From assembly GCA_030268105.1 (NCBI GenBank), contig BSDZ01000010.1, forward strand, positions 3,014,001 through 3,078,000: a stretch of 64,000 bases of DNA, given 5' to 3'. Positions 1 through 11,673 of the stretch are shown in pieces. Each line of letters begins with the position of its first letter. The first letter of the stretch is position 1. The notes under the pieces are model-generated. The model saw nothing but the letters and a program-made list of their open reading frames with translations. It did no database searches and was not told the origin of the DNA. The DNA comes from Volvox africanus. Taxonomy: Eukaryota > Chlorophyta > Chlorophyceae > Chlamydomonadales > Volvocaceae. Position numbers and translations under genes: made by a program.

Positions 1-282
1 TGCGAATTTAAATTCAACAGGGCGACGGCCGCTGTTGAAATTCCACAAGCTCCGCCCAGGGTCTTCAGACTTCTAGAGTGCGGCGATCACAAACAGGTAC
101 GTCAGCGCGCTTACGCATGTACACACGGACGGACCCAGAGGTCCCTGTTCGGACCCCTGCACGGACTCGACAACTTGGTACCTGTCAAGGTGCTGCTTAC
201 GGTTGCGTGGCTGAAATACGCATTTCATTTGTACAAGGCCTACGTGCAGGCAAAGATATCGCGTTGCCACCCCTCGCAGTAC

Positions 283-435
283 ATCGGTGGCCATCTCCGC
301 TTTCGGCCACGTGCCTCTCGTGGCACACCACGTTATCTGCACTTTGGGTATCTCCGCTTTCGGCCACCTCCCGCTCGTGGCACACCACGTTATCAGCACT
401 TTGGGTATCTCCGCTTTCAGCCACGTGCCTCTCGT
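283..435. repeat. 57-bp minisatellite, ~2.7 units (in R1)
   Basis: Imperfect direct repeats of the ACTTTGGGTATCTCCGCTTT type, the same family as the longer arrays inside R2. The same block recurs at about 3631-3783 and 25507-25659. The period of 57 is a multiple of three, so several frames stay open through the array on both strands. Confidence 0.8.
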
Positions 436-3065
436 GACCTCTCTGCATTGTACATCCACGACATTCTACGCCTAATGCAGCTGTGTAAACATCTTGCCGT
501 ATCCGATAATTGGCGGCATCTCAATCACATACAGCTACAACGCAAGGAAAGCTGCCCATATAGTTAATTTTAAATTAAGCTTTGCAAAGACATCGGTGGA
601 GTCAGCCATGAAAATTGGAAAAGGCTCGAGCGTACCTTGGGTAGAAGACCTCGAAGCATGTCCGCGCCAGGTAGAAGATGCCACTGAGCATGGCTTTTAG
701 GACGGGCCTAGCGACACAGCTCATGGTATCTGAATCCACGCAAACAAGCATGTGAACCATGCAGCTGTGTTAACTGCATTACCGAGCTACTAATGCAGCT
801 GCGTAAACATCTTGCCGTACGCGTTAATTGCGTAGGCGTTTACTCAGACAGGAAGGGCGCAGAAAGCTGAAACATTATGATATCTTGTCACAGTGTAGGG
901 GCTACGCAGCAAATATGGAATTATTGACGAGGGTCTGAGCTCAGGGTGTGCGTGGTTAAGAGAGTTACATGAAACACAAACAGAATTGTGGAAGTACCAA
1001 TCACGATATAGTACAAAACATAGGTATCAGAGTCTGCCCAATTAAGGGTGGTATCGAAAGACACCGAATATGAATTCAAAGCCCCATATATATGTTTCGT
1101 TCCAGGGACAGGCAAAGTGTCCAAGGAAGCTCCCAAGGATCCTGGTTCGCATGACAGTGAGCATACAAGCATGGCTTGTTGCCCGTGGCCACCGGCATGA
1201 AGCCATGCCTGCGGCCGTGCGCCCCACCATAGCTGAGACCTGTTATTGCTTCGTCCAACACCTCCGTCTACTGCCTCCCCTTGGTCCGTAGCCCTTCTGC
1301 CCGGTCGCCTGACAACTGCCGCACCCATTCACACCATCCCCGCACATGCAGCCCGTCTGGCGAGCTTAATAACGGATAATAGATTGGGGCATAACAAATT
1401 CACCACGCAACCAAATTTTGGCACGAAACAATCCAACAAACACGACGTGTTTTTTGTCCCGAGACACTCTGATTATGACTCCAGGGGGACACGTTGTGCT
1501 AACAAGAGTTCGTTGAGGGTAGCTCCGGGCAAAAAGAGACATGTATGGCTCCAGGGAACCACGTGAAACTTGATGAACAAACGAGGCTTACTGGGCCATA
1601 TCGTGACCCCCCTTAAATCACTGCTGGGACACTATCAACGGCACGGACCTAGGGAGCTTTCGTTTATTTGCATGGAAATCATTAAACGGCTGCATACCCT
1701 CCTTCCACCAAATCCAATCCAGATCACGCACAGTATTATCAATGCCGCCCCTTGGGAGAATACATGATCCCCAGCTTAGCATGTGTACTCGGGTAACGGG
1801 GATAGTAGAAAGCAAAGCGGTACTGCTAGCTATTGAACAGCTCATTATGCATAGCCATATCACCCATGAAGCAGTGACATTGATACCCGGCGTCCACGAA
1901 AACCCACTAAGCCTCCATCCGCACACTTGCGCAGCCGAAGCTAGCACAAGTTGACAGCAAGCCGAGTGAAATTTCGACCCGCACAGACAGGCCAGCCCTT
2001 GAGGCCAAGCGCGCCAATCACCAGATGAGCAGATGCATAAAACCGCGCAAACTCAGATATCGCCAGAACCCCAGCCGGGTGCGCTCACCATGCAGCGATA
2101 ACTCCATTTCCCCCGTTCACCACCACACAACGCATGCATGCACATGCCCCTTCCTGTCAGGACCCACCGCAACACAGTGGATTGGCCGCCTGCCCGTGCA
2201 AGCGCATTTCTCTAAAGACAGGCCTGTGTTCGGACTGCGCTACAGCTTGTAGGGCGCGCCTGGCGACTGCTGCTGGGCGGGAGGGCTGTACCAGCTCCAG
2301 ATATCTGGTGACTGCTGCTGAACCAGCCCTAGCTATCTGGTGACATGTACTTGGTGACCTGCGACGGACGCGCCAGTATAGGGACGGAAAGGCTGTGTTG
2401 AGCAGCAGTGAGGTCGCAAGCGGATCCTTACAATACCAAAGACATAGCGACTGTCCATGAAGGTAAAATGTAGCTCCGGCGGAGTGCGCCAGCACGGGAC
2501 TGGAGCATCTGGGTTGTATGTTGGACAAGCTGGATAGGGGTACAGGCTACACCGCGCGCAGCTGGGCTAGGGTATTTAGACGGAAACGTGGCGGGCAGGT
2601 GATAGCGACATGCGGAATGAGGGCAGAGCAGCGGCCGCGTTGAAATTTGCACTAGCAGGCTCGCTTTGCAGATGCTTGTTTACATCCGCGCACATGCAGC
2701 CGTTTTGCCTTTGTTTTCCTCACGTGATCCCTGATTGACTTACCCTTACAACAAAGGTCCATCCCTCCGCACCTTAACCAGAGATCCCAGGTCCCGTACC
2801 TGTGGGCTCGCCACTCTCCAAGGCTGTGCGTCCCTCGCTCATCACTTGACCAGGCGCTGTGTTGGTGAGGGCCTCGCTCGAGCAAGTCTCCGCAAAAAGT
2901 GAAGAAAACAGAAATCCCCTCAACAGTCTAGGACACGACCTCGCCACCAGCTTCTTGATTTCGGATCCAAGTTGCAAAATGCCACCGACACGCCTGATGC
3001 GTGGCTTTGAAGCGGTTGCGGCTTACCAATGGGAGAATAAGGTGCTAACTGGCGACAAATTCAAG

Positions 3066-3155
3066 GTTGGAGAGAGAGAAAAAGATGGAGAAGAAGAGAG
3101 TGGGGATAAGGCAGATGGGCGGAGGGCGGGTGTGGGAGGGGGCAGGGCGGGGATT
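3066..3155. repeat. Purine-rich, G-run tract at the end of the R1 unit
   Basis: About 90 bp almost purely purine on the plus strand: an AG-rich half followed by closely spaced runs of three or more G (GGGCGGAGGGCGGGTGTGGG and onward). It has the pattern of a G-quadruplex or triplex former. The same tract recurs near 6422, 24944 and 27585 in other R1 copies. Confidence 0.7.
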
Positions 3156-3348
3156 CAGCTTGGACGAGGGCTTGTTCGTTCGTTCTAGGGGTGCAAGCAC
3201 CATACCTTCGACCTAATAAGCACCACCATACGAAGCACTGTTCTCTGTACGAAAATGCTTTGCTCGCCAGCCAGCTTGACCGGCCCCTGCATACCGCATC
3301 ATCTGCATAGGCTGTCTTTGGCATCGTCGACAAGAATACCACCAAAGC

Positions 3349-6300
3349 TGCGAATTTAAATTCAACAGGGCGACGGCCGCTGTTGAAATTCCACAAGCTC
3401 CGCCCAGGGTCTTCAGACTTCTAGAGTGCGGCGATCACAAACAGGTACGTCAGCGCGCTTACGCATGTACACACGGACGGACCCAGAGGTCCCTGTTCGG
3501 ACCCCTGCACGGACTCGACAACTTGGTACCTGTCAAGGTGCTGCTTACGGTTGCGTGGCTGAAATACGCATTTCATTTGTACAAGGCCTACGTGCAGGCA
3601 AAGATATCGCGTTGCCACCCCTCGCAGTACATCGGTGGCCATCTCCGCTTTCGGCCACGTGCCTCTCGTGGCACACCACGTTATCTGCACTTTGGGTATC
3701 TCCGCTTTCGGCCACCTCCCGCTCGTGGCACACCACGTTATCAGCACTTTGGGTATCTCCGCTTTCAGCCACGTGCCTCTCGTGACCTCTCTGCATTGTA
3801 CATCCACGACATTCTACGCCTAATGCAGCTGTGTAAACATCTTGCCGTATCCGATAATTGGCGGCATCTCAATCACATACAGCTACAACGCAAGGAAAGC
3901 TGCCCATATAGTTAATTTTAAATTAAGCTTTGCAAAGACATCGGTGGAGTCAGCCATGAAAATTGGAAAAGGCTCGAGCGTACCTTGGGTAGAAGACCTC
4001 GAAGCATGTCCGCGCCAGGTAGAAGATGCCACTGAGCATGGCTTTTAGGACGGGCCTAGCGACACAGCTCATGGTATCTGAATCCACGCAAACAAGCATG
4101 TGAACCATGCAGCTGTGTTAACTGCATTACCGAGCTACTAATGCAGCTGCGTAAACATCTTGCCGTACGCGTTAATTGCGTAGGCGTTTACTCAGACAGG
4201 AAGGGCGCAGAAAGCTGAAACATTATGATATCTTGTCACAGTGTAGGGGCTACGCAGCAAATATGGAATTATTGACGAGGGTCTGAGCTCAGGGTGTGCG
4301 TGGTTAAGAGAGTTACATGAAACACAAACAGAATTGTGGAAGTACCAATCACGATATAGTACAAAACATAGGTATCAGAGTCTGCCCAATTAAGGGTGGT
4401 ATCGAAAGACACCGAATATGAATTCAAAGCCCCATATATATGTTTCGTTCCAGGGACAGGCAAAGTGTCCAAGGAAGCTCCCAAGGATCCTGGTTCGCAT
4501 GACAGTGAGCATACAAGCATGGCTTGTTGCCCGTGGCCACCGGCATGAAGCCATGCCTGCGGCCGTGCGCCCCACCATAGCTGAGACCTGTTATTGCTTC
4601 GTCCAACACCTCCGTCTACTGCCTCCCCTTGGTCCGTAGCCCTTCTGCCCGGTCGCCTGACAACTGCCGCACCCATTCACACCATCCCCGCACATGCAGC
4701 CCGTCTGGCGAGCTTAATAACGGATAATAGATTGGGGCATAACAAATTCACCACGCAACCAAATTTTGGCACGAAACAATCCAACAAACACGACGTGTTT
4801 TTTGTCCCGAGACACTCTGATTATGACTCCAGGGGGACACGTTGTGCTTAGGGCCTAACAAGAGTTCGTTGAGGGTAGCTCCGGGCAAAAAGAGACATGT
4901 ATGGCTCCAGGGAACCACGTGAAACTTGATGAACAAACGAGGCTTACTGGGCCATATCGTGACCCCCCTTAAATCACTGCTGGGACACTATCAACGGCAC
5001 GGACCTAGGGAGCTTTCGTTTATTTGCATGGAAATCATTAAACGGCTGCATACCCTCCTTCCACCAAATCCAACCCAGATCACGCACAGTATTATCAATG
5101 CCGCCCCTTGGGAGAATACATGATCCCCAGCTTAGCATGTGTACTCGGGTAACGGGGATAGTAGAAAGCAAAGCGGTACTGCTAGCTATTGAACAGCTCA
5201 TTATGCATAGCCATATCACCCATGAAGCAGTGACATTGATACCCGGCGTCCACGAAAACCCACTAAGCCTCCATCCGCACACTTGCGCAGCCGAAGCTAG
5301 CACAAGTTGACAGCAAGCCGAGTGAAATTTCGACCCGCACAGACAGGCCAGCCCTTGAGGCCAAGCGCGCCAATCACCAGATGAGCAGATGCATAAAACC
5401 GCGCAAACTCAGATATCGCCAGAACCCCAGCCGGGTGCGCTCACCATGCAGCGATAACTCCATTTCCCCCGTTCACCACCACACAACGCATGCATGCACA
5501 TGCCCCTTCCTGTCAGGACCCACCGCAACACAGTGGATTGGCCGCCTGCCCGTGCAAGCGCATTTCTCTAAAGACAGGCCTGTGTTCGGACTGCGCTACA
5601 GCTTGTAGGGCGCGCCTGGCGACTGCTGCTGGGCGGGAGGGCTGTACCAGCTCCAGATATCTGGTGACTGCTGCTGAACCAGCCCTAGCTATCTGGTGAC
5701 ATGTACTTGGTGACCTGCGACGGACGCGCCAGTATAGGGACGGAAAGGCTGTGTTGAGCAGCAGTGAGGTCGCAAGCGGATCCTTACAATACCAAAGACA
5801 TAGCGACTGTCCATGAAGGTAAAATGTAGCTCCGGCGGAGTGCGCCAGCACGGGACTGGAGCATCTGGGTTGTATGTTGGACAAGCTGGATAGGGATACA
5901 GGCTACACCGCGCGCAGCTGGGCTAGGGTATTTAGACGGAAACGTGGCGGGCAGGTGATAGCGACATGCGGAATGAGGGCAGAGCAGCGGCCGCGTTGAA
6001 ATTTGCACTAGCAGGCTCGCTTTGCAGATGCTTGTTTACATCCGTGCACATGCAGCCGTTTTGCCTTTGTTTTCCTCACGTGATCCCTGATTGACTTACC
6101 CTTACAACAAAGGTCCATCCCTCCGCACCTTAACCAGAGATCCCAGGTCCCGTACCTGTGGGCTCGCCACTCTCCAAGGCTGTGCGTCCCTCGCTCATCA
6201 CTTGACCAGGCGCTGTGTTGGTGAGGGCCTCGCTCGAGCAAGTCTCCGCAAAAAGTGAAGAAAACAGAAATCCCCTCAACAGTCTAGGACACGACCTCGC

Positions 6301-6704
6301 CACCAGCTTCTTGATTTCGGATCCAAGTTGCAAAATGCCACCGACACGCCTGATGCATGGCTTTGAAGCGGTTGCGGCTTACCAATGGGAGAATAAGGTG
6401 CTAACTGGCGACAAATTCAAGGTTGGAGAGAGAGAAAAAGATGGAGAAGAAGAGAGTGGGGATAAGGCAGATGGGCGGAGGGCGGGTGTGGGAGGGGGCA
6501 GGGCGGGGATTCAGCTTGGACGAGGGCTTGTTCGTTCGTTCTAGGGGTGCAAGCACCATACCTTCGACCTAATAAGCAGCACCATACGAAGCACTGTTCT
6601 CTGTACGAAAATGCTTTGCTCGCCAGCCAGCTTGACCGGCCCCTGCATGCCGCATCATCTGCATAGGCTGTCTTTGGCATCGTCGACAAGAATACCACCA
6701 AAGC
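3349..6704. repeat. R1 tandem repeat unit, copy 2
   Basis: Near-identical direct copy of 1-3348. It is 3356 bp long because of an extra 8 bp near 4852 (TTAGGGCC within the local context). The same 8 bp is present in the copy around 23370 and absent from the copy around 26724, so the arrays on both sides of the retroelement contain both length variants. Low divergence implies recent amplification or ongoing homogenisation. Confidence 0.9.
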
Positions 6705-7735
6705 TGCGAATTTAAATTCAACAGGGCGACGGCCGCTGTTGGAATTCCACAAGCTCCGCCCAGGGTCTTGAGACTTCTGGAGTGCGGCGATCACAAAAAG
6801 GTACGTCAGCGCGCTTACGCATGTACACACGGACGGACCCAGAGGTCCCTGTTCGGACCCCTGCACGGACTCGACAACTTGGTACCTGTCAAGGTGCTGC
6901 TTACGGTTGCGTGGCTGACATACGCATTTCATTTGTACAAGGCCTACGTGCAGGCAAAGATATCGCGTTGCCACCCCTCGCAGTACCTCGGTGGCGTTGG
7001 TTTCCATAAAGACATTATCAGCAGCTGTTGCTCCTATACGTGCTCGTATTGATTGCTGTGTGATATGTATGTACCAGTTCAACAATTCAAGAACCCTATC
7101 TAGCATTCACTACTGCATTCACTACTGCAACGTAAAGTTCTCTCGATATGATGAAATGTTTTAAGATTATAAGACGGTTGGTCGGTCATGTATCAAGGCC
7201 TACCGCGTCTGACTTCCTGCAATGGCAACTATGGAAACGCCTGGCCGTTGCACACAAATTCTTGAGTCAGGGAACTAAAGAAAATAAGTTCGAGACGAAA
7301 AGGCAAATAAAATTGTTCGATGCTCTTACGAGCAAGCCCATCGGTGAAGCTGTCACGTCGAGAAGCGCGATGGATCAACGGTGAACTGACAAGACTGTCG
7401 AAGCTCCCAGACCAACGATTTGATTGCATTTGCATAGTTGTGAGAACTAAATAAGGGTTAAGTGTATATGATTTTTTCGGGCAATCGTTCAATCCCTACC
7501 GTAATTGTTTTGCTATTGCTTCATAAACGCGTGAGTGCAGCGGTTGACCAAGGAATCGGGGAGGTCAAACTCATCAAAATCCACATCTACCAGCAGGCAC
7601 CTAAAACACACACATTTTAAGTCCGTTGCTGCAACTTGCATGGTATGAAAGGTTACAACGTATCCCAAATTTCTCGTTTCTACCTTTCCAATGTCCTGTT
7701 CCTGTCCTCTCGTGCGACTTAAAGACGTGCGTCTT
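6562..7735. repeat. R3 segment, duplicated at 28551-29731
   Basis: About 1.17 kb that matches 28551-29731 with modest substitutions and an indel patch around 7265-7310. It spans the end of an R1 unit, the truncated third unit and following unique sequence. Homology stops sharply after GTGCGTCTTGA at 7735. Open frames here (for example 7513-7887 minus and 7691-8065 plus) have no recognisable similarity and accumulate replacement changes between the two copies, so I do not call genes. Confidence 0.7.
6705..7000. repeat. R1 unit, truncated third copy
   Basis: Begins with the same sequence as positions 1 and 3349 but leaves the R1 unit at about 6985-7000, exactly where the full units enter their 57-bp minisatellite block. 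From there it continues into different sequence (GTTGGTTTCC...) that is duplicated only at about 28986. The breakpoint shows that the minisatellite block is a module present in some R1 copies and absent in others. Confidence 0.75.
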
Positions 7736-8397
7736 GACGACCGCCTGGCCGCCCCAACGTCCGCCTCCCACTTGTATGCCTTGGAGCATGCTCTTTCACG
7801 CTTTGATGCCTTTGATTTTCCTTCAAAGAGACTTATTATCGAACACGTTTCACTGGAAGAACGAGCAATCAATTGGGGCTCAGCCATATGGGCGCTTGCC
7901 AGGAGCCTCTTTGTCCGACACCATGGATCCGGCGCGATCCATGCACCCAGCGCACTTGTGAAGCGGATGGAGCTTGCTGTGTCGTTGATTATGCAGTTTT
8001 ATTCATTGTATATGCGCTGTATGCACAACGAGCTATGGGTAGCCGGAGATGAACCGTTCAAATAAATGCATGTTGGGCATTAGACTACGTGTTGTATGAG
8101 GCCGAATGGCCGTGTCTATTTATACATTCATCAGGACGTATTCACATACGGATGGTAGAGCATGCCACGGCATGGGAACAGTGACATCCACGACATTGTA
8201 CGCCTGATGGCTGGTGCGTGCTCGTGCCTTCATGCATATCTAATTTGTGGATGGGCTGCGGGCTGAACCTGTGTGTATGTTTGTGTATGATACGTTCACG
8301 TTCACTGTTTGAAAACTAGTTTGATAAGCCTCACCCCGCCGTTGGTATGGGCTTTGGGTATGTGTTTATACCCCTTCACATGATATGTTGATGACGA
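7736..8397. other. Single-copy spacer between R1 and R2 arrays
   Basis: Sequence not repeated elsewhere in the window. A plus-strand ORF of 124 codons (7691-8065) reaches into it; its product is unrecognised, without signal peptide or membrane helices, and may be chance. Otherwise I see nothing specific. Confidence 0.4.
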
Positions 8398-8896
8398 GCA
8401 TGTGAACCATGCAGCTGTGTTGACTGCATTACCGAGCTACTAATGCAGCTGCGTAAACATCTTGCCGTACGCGTTAATTGCGTAGGCGTTTACTCAGACA
8501 GGAAGGGCACAGAAAGCTGAAACATTATGATATCTTGTCACACTGTAGGGGCTACGCAGCAAATATGGAATTATTGACGAGGGTCTGAGCTCAGGGTGTG
8601 CGTGGTTAAGAAAATTACATGAAACACAAACATAATTATGGAAGTACCAATCACGATATAGTACAAAACATAGGTATCAGAGTCTGCCCAATTAAGGGTG
8701 GTATCGAAAGACACTGAATATGAATTCAAAGCCCCATATATATGTTTCGTTCCAGGGACAGGCAAAGTGTCCAAGGAAGCTCCCAAGGATCCTGGATCGC
8801 GTGTTTCTGGGGTCGTAACCCTCCATGTGGTGGGGTTTCTTTACCTCGCACCCATTACTCCTCCATTGCACAAACAGGGACAATCAAGACGTCCCG

Positions 8897-9060
8897 GCCA
8901 AAGCCACTCCGGCGGCTAAGGCCCCCCTTTTGTCCAAGCCAAAGCCGCTCCGGCGGCTAAGGCCCCCCTTTTGTCCCAGCCAAAGCCGCTCCGGCAGTTA
9001 AAGCCCCCCCTTTGTCCCAGCCAAAGCCGCTCCGGCGGTTAAAGCGCGCTTCTTTTTGCC
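8897..9060. repeat. 41-bp minisatellite, 4 units (R2 copy 1)
   Basis: Four direct units beginning GCCAAAGCC at 8897, 8938, 8979 and 9020, so the period is exactly 41 bp. Each holds a GCTCCGGCGG core and a C-run followed by TTTTGTCC. The last unit decays into unique sequence. Confidence 0.85.
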
Positions 9061-9347
9061 ACTCGTTACACAAGCAAAGGACAATACGTCCCAGCCACAG
9101 CCGTCCTGGAGGCAGAGCCCCCAACCAGTCCACACCAGGGCATTAAATCTGCGTGGAAAGGGTTTGTCAGTCAGTAAGGACATGTCTAATTATTATCGTA
9201 AGAACTGAGCGACACAATAAAACAGGCAGGCCAAGTCCCACACTTACCTTCTGATGACTAACATAAAGCCCTGATAAGATGCATGCAATCCCCCCTTGGT
9301 TTCCCTTGCTCCACCCCTCACTCCTCATATGCCTTCGGCATGCGCAT

Positions 9348-10388
9348 CTAGTTGTTGTTCTCAAGTCTGCTATATGCGACTTGCAAGTGTTCGAAGGCTT
9401 TGAAGGCCAAAGCCCTGTGTTGCCCACCGAGCAGGTGACGGTGTGGGTTCAGCTGCCACCTGAGCCTGTCGTACACAGCCTTCCGTCCCTGGGTTTTGAG
9501 CTTCTCCGGAGCAAGCTGGAAGATGAGACGGTCGCCAAGTGCCTCATCTTCCAGTTTGCTAAATGTGATCACCCACTCAACCACATCCGCATTAGACATA
9601 AGCCCCTCAGTGGGTATGACGACATGGCTCACGTGCCGCAACCCGTTATCTGCACTTTGGGTATCCCCGCTTTCAGCCACGTCCCTCTCGTGGCACACCA
9701 CATTATCCGCACTTTGGGTATCTCCGCTTTCGGCCATGTGCCTCTCGTGGCACACCACATTATCCGCACTTTGGGTATCTCCGCTTTTGGCCACGTCCCT
9801 CTCGTGGCACACCACATTATCCGCACTTTGGGTATCTCCGCTTTCGGCCATGTGCCTCTCGTGGCACACCACGTTATCTGCACTTTGGGTATCTCCGCTT
9901 TCAGCCACCTCCCACTCGTGGCATACCACGTTCTCTGCACTTTGGGTATCTCCGCTTTTGGCCACATGCCTTTCGTGGCACACCAACTTATCCGCACTTT
10001 GGGTATCTCCGCTTTCGGCCATGTGCCTCTCGTGGCACACCACATTATCCGCACTTTGGGTATCTCCGCTTTCGGCCACGTGCCTCTCGTAGTTAACCTC
10101 TTTTGTATCACTCTCATTATTGCCGATATGGACCACTGGCACCTCGTGGTCGATTTTGCTCTCGATGCTCTGCGCATCCTGGTGTTGGAACACGGACACC
10201 TCATAGTCAAACCCATCACTTTTGGTCCCATTTTTCCAGGACTGAACTTCTTGGTCAGGCTCACTGACGTCTGCCTCGCTGGGTATCTCCATAGGAACGA
10301 CTGTCTGAGAACCCATAATCCAGCCAGATATTTGCTGCATGGACGGCAACCTAAGTTGCCAGCACAGCACCTTCGGCTGCAGATGCAC
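9348..10388 (-). CDS. Repeat-borne ORF with 19-residue repeats and J-domain-like C-terminus (copy 1)
   Basis: Open frame of 346 codons. The N-terminal ~100 residues are acidic and Ser/Asp/Glu-rich. Residues about 100-250 are roughly eight 19-residue repeats (core AESGDTQSADNVVCHER), encoded by the 57-bp minisatellite. The last ~75 residues (ending RLENNN) resemble helices II-IV of a DnaJ-type J domain: KAFEHLQVAYSRLE matches the usual helix III-IV pattern. The HPD tripeptide that J domains need to activate Hsp70 is not intact; NPHRH stands at its place. A plus-strand ORF of 396 codons covers the same DNA, so openness alone proves nothing; I favour the minus strand because of composition and the J-like end. 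It could be a degraded gene captured in the repeat. Confidence 0.35.
   Translation of the reverse strand: MHLQPKVLCWQLRLPSMQQISGWIMGSQTVVPMEIPSEADVSEPDQEVQSWKNGTKSDGFDYEVSVFQHQDAQSIESKIDHEVPVVHIGNNESDTKEVNYERHVAESGDTQSADNVVCHERHMAESGDTQSADKLVCHERHVAKSGDTQSAENVVCHEWEVAESGDTQSADNVVCHERHMAESGDTQSADNVVCHERDVAKSGDTQSADNVVCHERHMAESGDTQSADNVVCHERDVAESGDTQSADNGLRHVSHVVIPTEGLMSNADVVEWVITFSKLEDEALGDRLIFQLAPEKLKTQGRKAVYDRLRWQLNPHRHLLGGQHRALAFKAFEHLQVAYSRLENNN
9645..10092. repeat. 57-bp minisatellite, ~8 units (R2 copy 1)
   Basis: Direct array with variant positions (GGCCATGTG, GGCCACGTC, AGCCACCTC) distinguishing the units. On the minus strand each unit encodes 19 residues of the type ERHVAESGDTQSADNVVCH within a longer ORF. 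R2 copies 2 and 3 have about six units each. Confidence 0.88.
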
Positions 10389-11222
10389 CGCGGTCGAAGA
10401 GAGAAATATGGTCCTGCGTCAATGGGCGAAAAATTAATTTTCTGCGACTTAAAATGGTTCAGGCTTTGACCTTGACCGTGAGGCGGCGGCGGCATCTCAA
10501 TCACATACAGCTACAACGCAAGGAAAGCTGCCCATATAGTTAATTTTAAATTAAGCTTTGCAAAGACATCGGTTGAGTCAGCCATGAAAATTGGAAAAGG
10601 CTCGAGCGTACCTTGGGTAGAAGACCTCGAAGCATGTCCGCGCCAGGTAGAAGATGCCACTGAGCATGGCTTTTAGGACGGGCCTAGCGACACAGCTCAT
10701 GGTATCTGAATCCACGCAAACAAGCATGTGAACCATGCAGCTGTGTTGACTGCATTACCGAGCTACTAATGCAGCTGCGTAAACATCTTGCCGTACGCGT
10801 TAATTGCGTAGGCGTTTACTCAGACAGGAAGGGCACAGAAAGCTGAAACATTATGATATCTTGTCACACTGTAGGGGCTACGCAGCAAATATGGAATTAT
10901 TGACGAGGGTCTGAGCTCAGGGTGTGCGTGGTTAAGAAAATTACATGAAACACAAACATAATTATGGAAGTACCAATCACGATATAGTACAAAACATAGG
11001 TATCAGAGTCTGCCCAATTAAGGGTGGTATCGAAAGACACTGAATATGAATTCAAAGCCCCATATATATGTTTCGTTCCAGGGACAGGCAAAGTGTCCAA
11101 GGAAGCTCCCAAGGATCCTGGATCGCGTGTTTCTGGGGTCGTAACCTTCCATGTGGTGGGGTTTCTTTACCTCGCACCCATTACTCCTCCATTGCACAAA
11201 CAGGGACAATCAAGACGTCCCG

Positions 11223-11386
11223 GCCAAAGCCACTCCGGCGGCTAAGGCCCCCCTTTTGTCCAAGCCAAAGCCGCTCCGGCGGCTAAGGCCCCCCTTTTGT
11301 CCCAGCCAAAGCCGCTCCGGCAGTTAAAGCCCCCCCTTTGTCCCAGCCAAAGCCGCTCCGGCGGTTAAAGCGCGCTTCTTTTTGCC
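11223..11386. repeat. 41-bp minisatellite, 4 units (R2 copy 2)
   Basis: Counterpart of the 8897-9060 array with the same unit number and variants. Confidence 0.85.
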
Positions 11387-11673
11387 ACTCGTTACACAAG
11401 CAAAGGACAATACGTCCCAGCCACAGCCGTCCTGGAGGCAGAGCCCCCAACCAGTCCACACCAGGGCATTAAATCTGCGTGGAAAGGGTTTGTCAGTCAG
11501 TAAGGACATGTCTAATTATTATCGTAAGAACTGAGCGACACAATAAAACAGGCAGGCCAAGTCCCACACTTACCTTCTGATGACTAACATAAAGCCCTGA
11601 TAAGATGCATGCAATCCCCCCTTGGTTTCCCTTGCTCCACCCCTCACTCCTCATATGCCTTCGGCATGCGCAT

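Larger units (their letters stand above)
1..3348. repeat. R1 tandem repeat unit, copy 1 (~3.35 kb)
   Basis: First copy of a long tandem repeat; the same sequence restarts at 3349 with only scattered differences. It holds a short block of 57-bp minisatellite units (about 283-435), a ~0.6 kb block shared with the R2 family (about 510-1130), and a G-rich purine tract near its end. No ORF in it resembles a known protein; the longest open frames (about 110-135 codons) repeat only because the DNA repeats. Compared with copy 2 it lacks 8 bp near position 1504. I see no convincing gene, transposase or terminal inverted repeat, so I call it a satellite-like repeat. Confidence 0.9.
8398..10723. repeat. 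R2 tandem repeat unit, copy 1 (2326 bp)
   Basis: First of three direct R2 units. Order inside the unit: a ~0.35 kb block homologous to R1 (GCATGTGAACC... to about 8793), a 41-bp minisatellite (8897-9060), a J-domain-like minus-strand ORF containing a 57-bp minisatellite (9348-10388), then a second R1-like block (about 10490-10723). It is 114 bp longer than the next two units, which equals exactly two 57-bp minisatellite units. Confidence 0.88.

Noticed and set aside
1493..1510. 8-bp indel containing TTAGGG as a telomere-like repeat
   Set aside because: Only a single TTAGGG in one variant; green algal telomeres use TTTTAGGG or TTTAGGG arrays, and no array is present.
6417..7106. 229-codon minus ORF
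   Set aside because: Spans an R1 unit boundary and the pyrimidine complement of the G-rich tract; no domain, and the frame differs in other R1 copies.
283..10092. Minisatellite arrays as possible CRISPR
   Set aside because: Units are contiguous 57-bp or 41-bp tandem repeats without unique spacers, in an evidently eukaryotic genome.
9279..10469. Plus-strand 396-codon ORF (also 358-codon versions at 11605 and 13817)
   Set aside because: Antisense to the J-domain-like frame; open mainly because the 57-bp repeat is a multiple of three. No recognisable domain.
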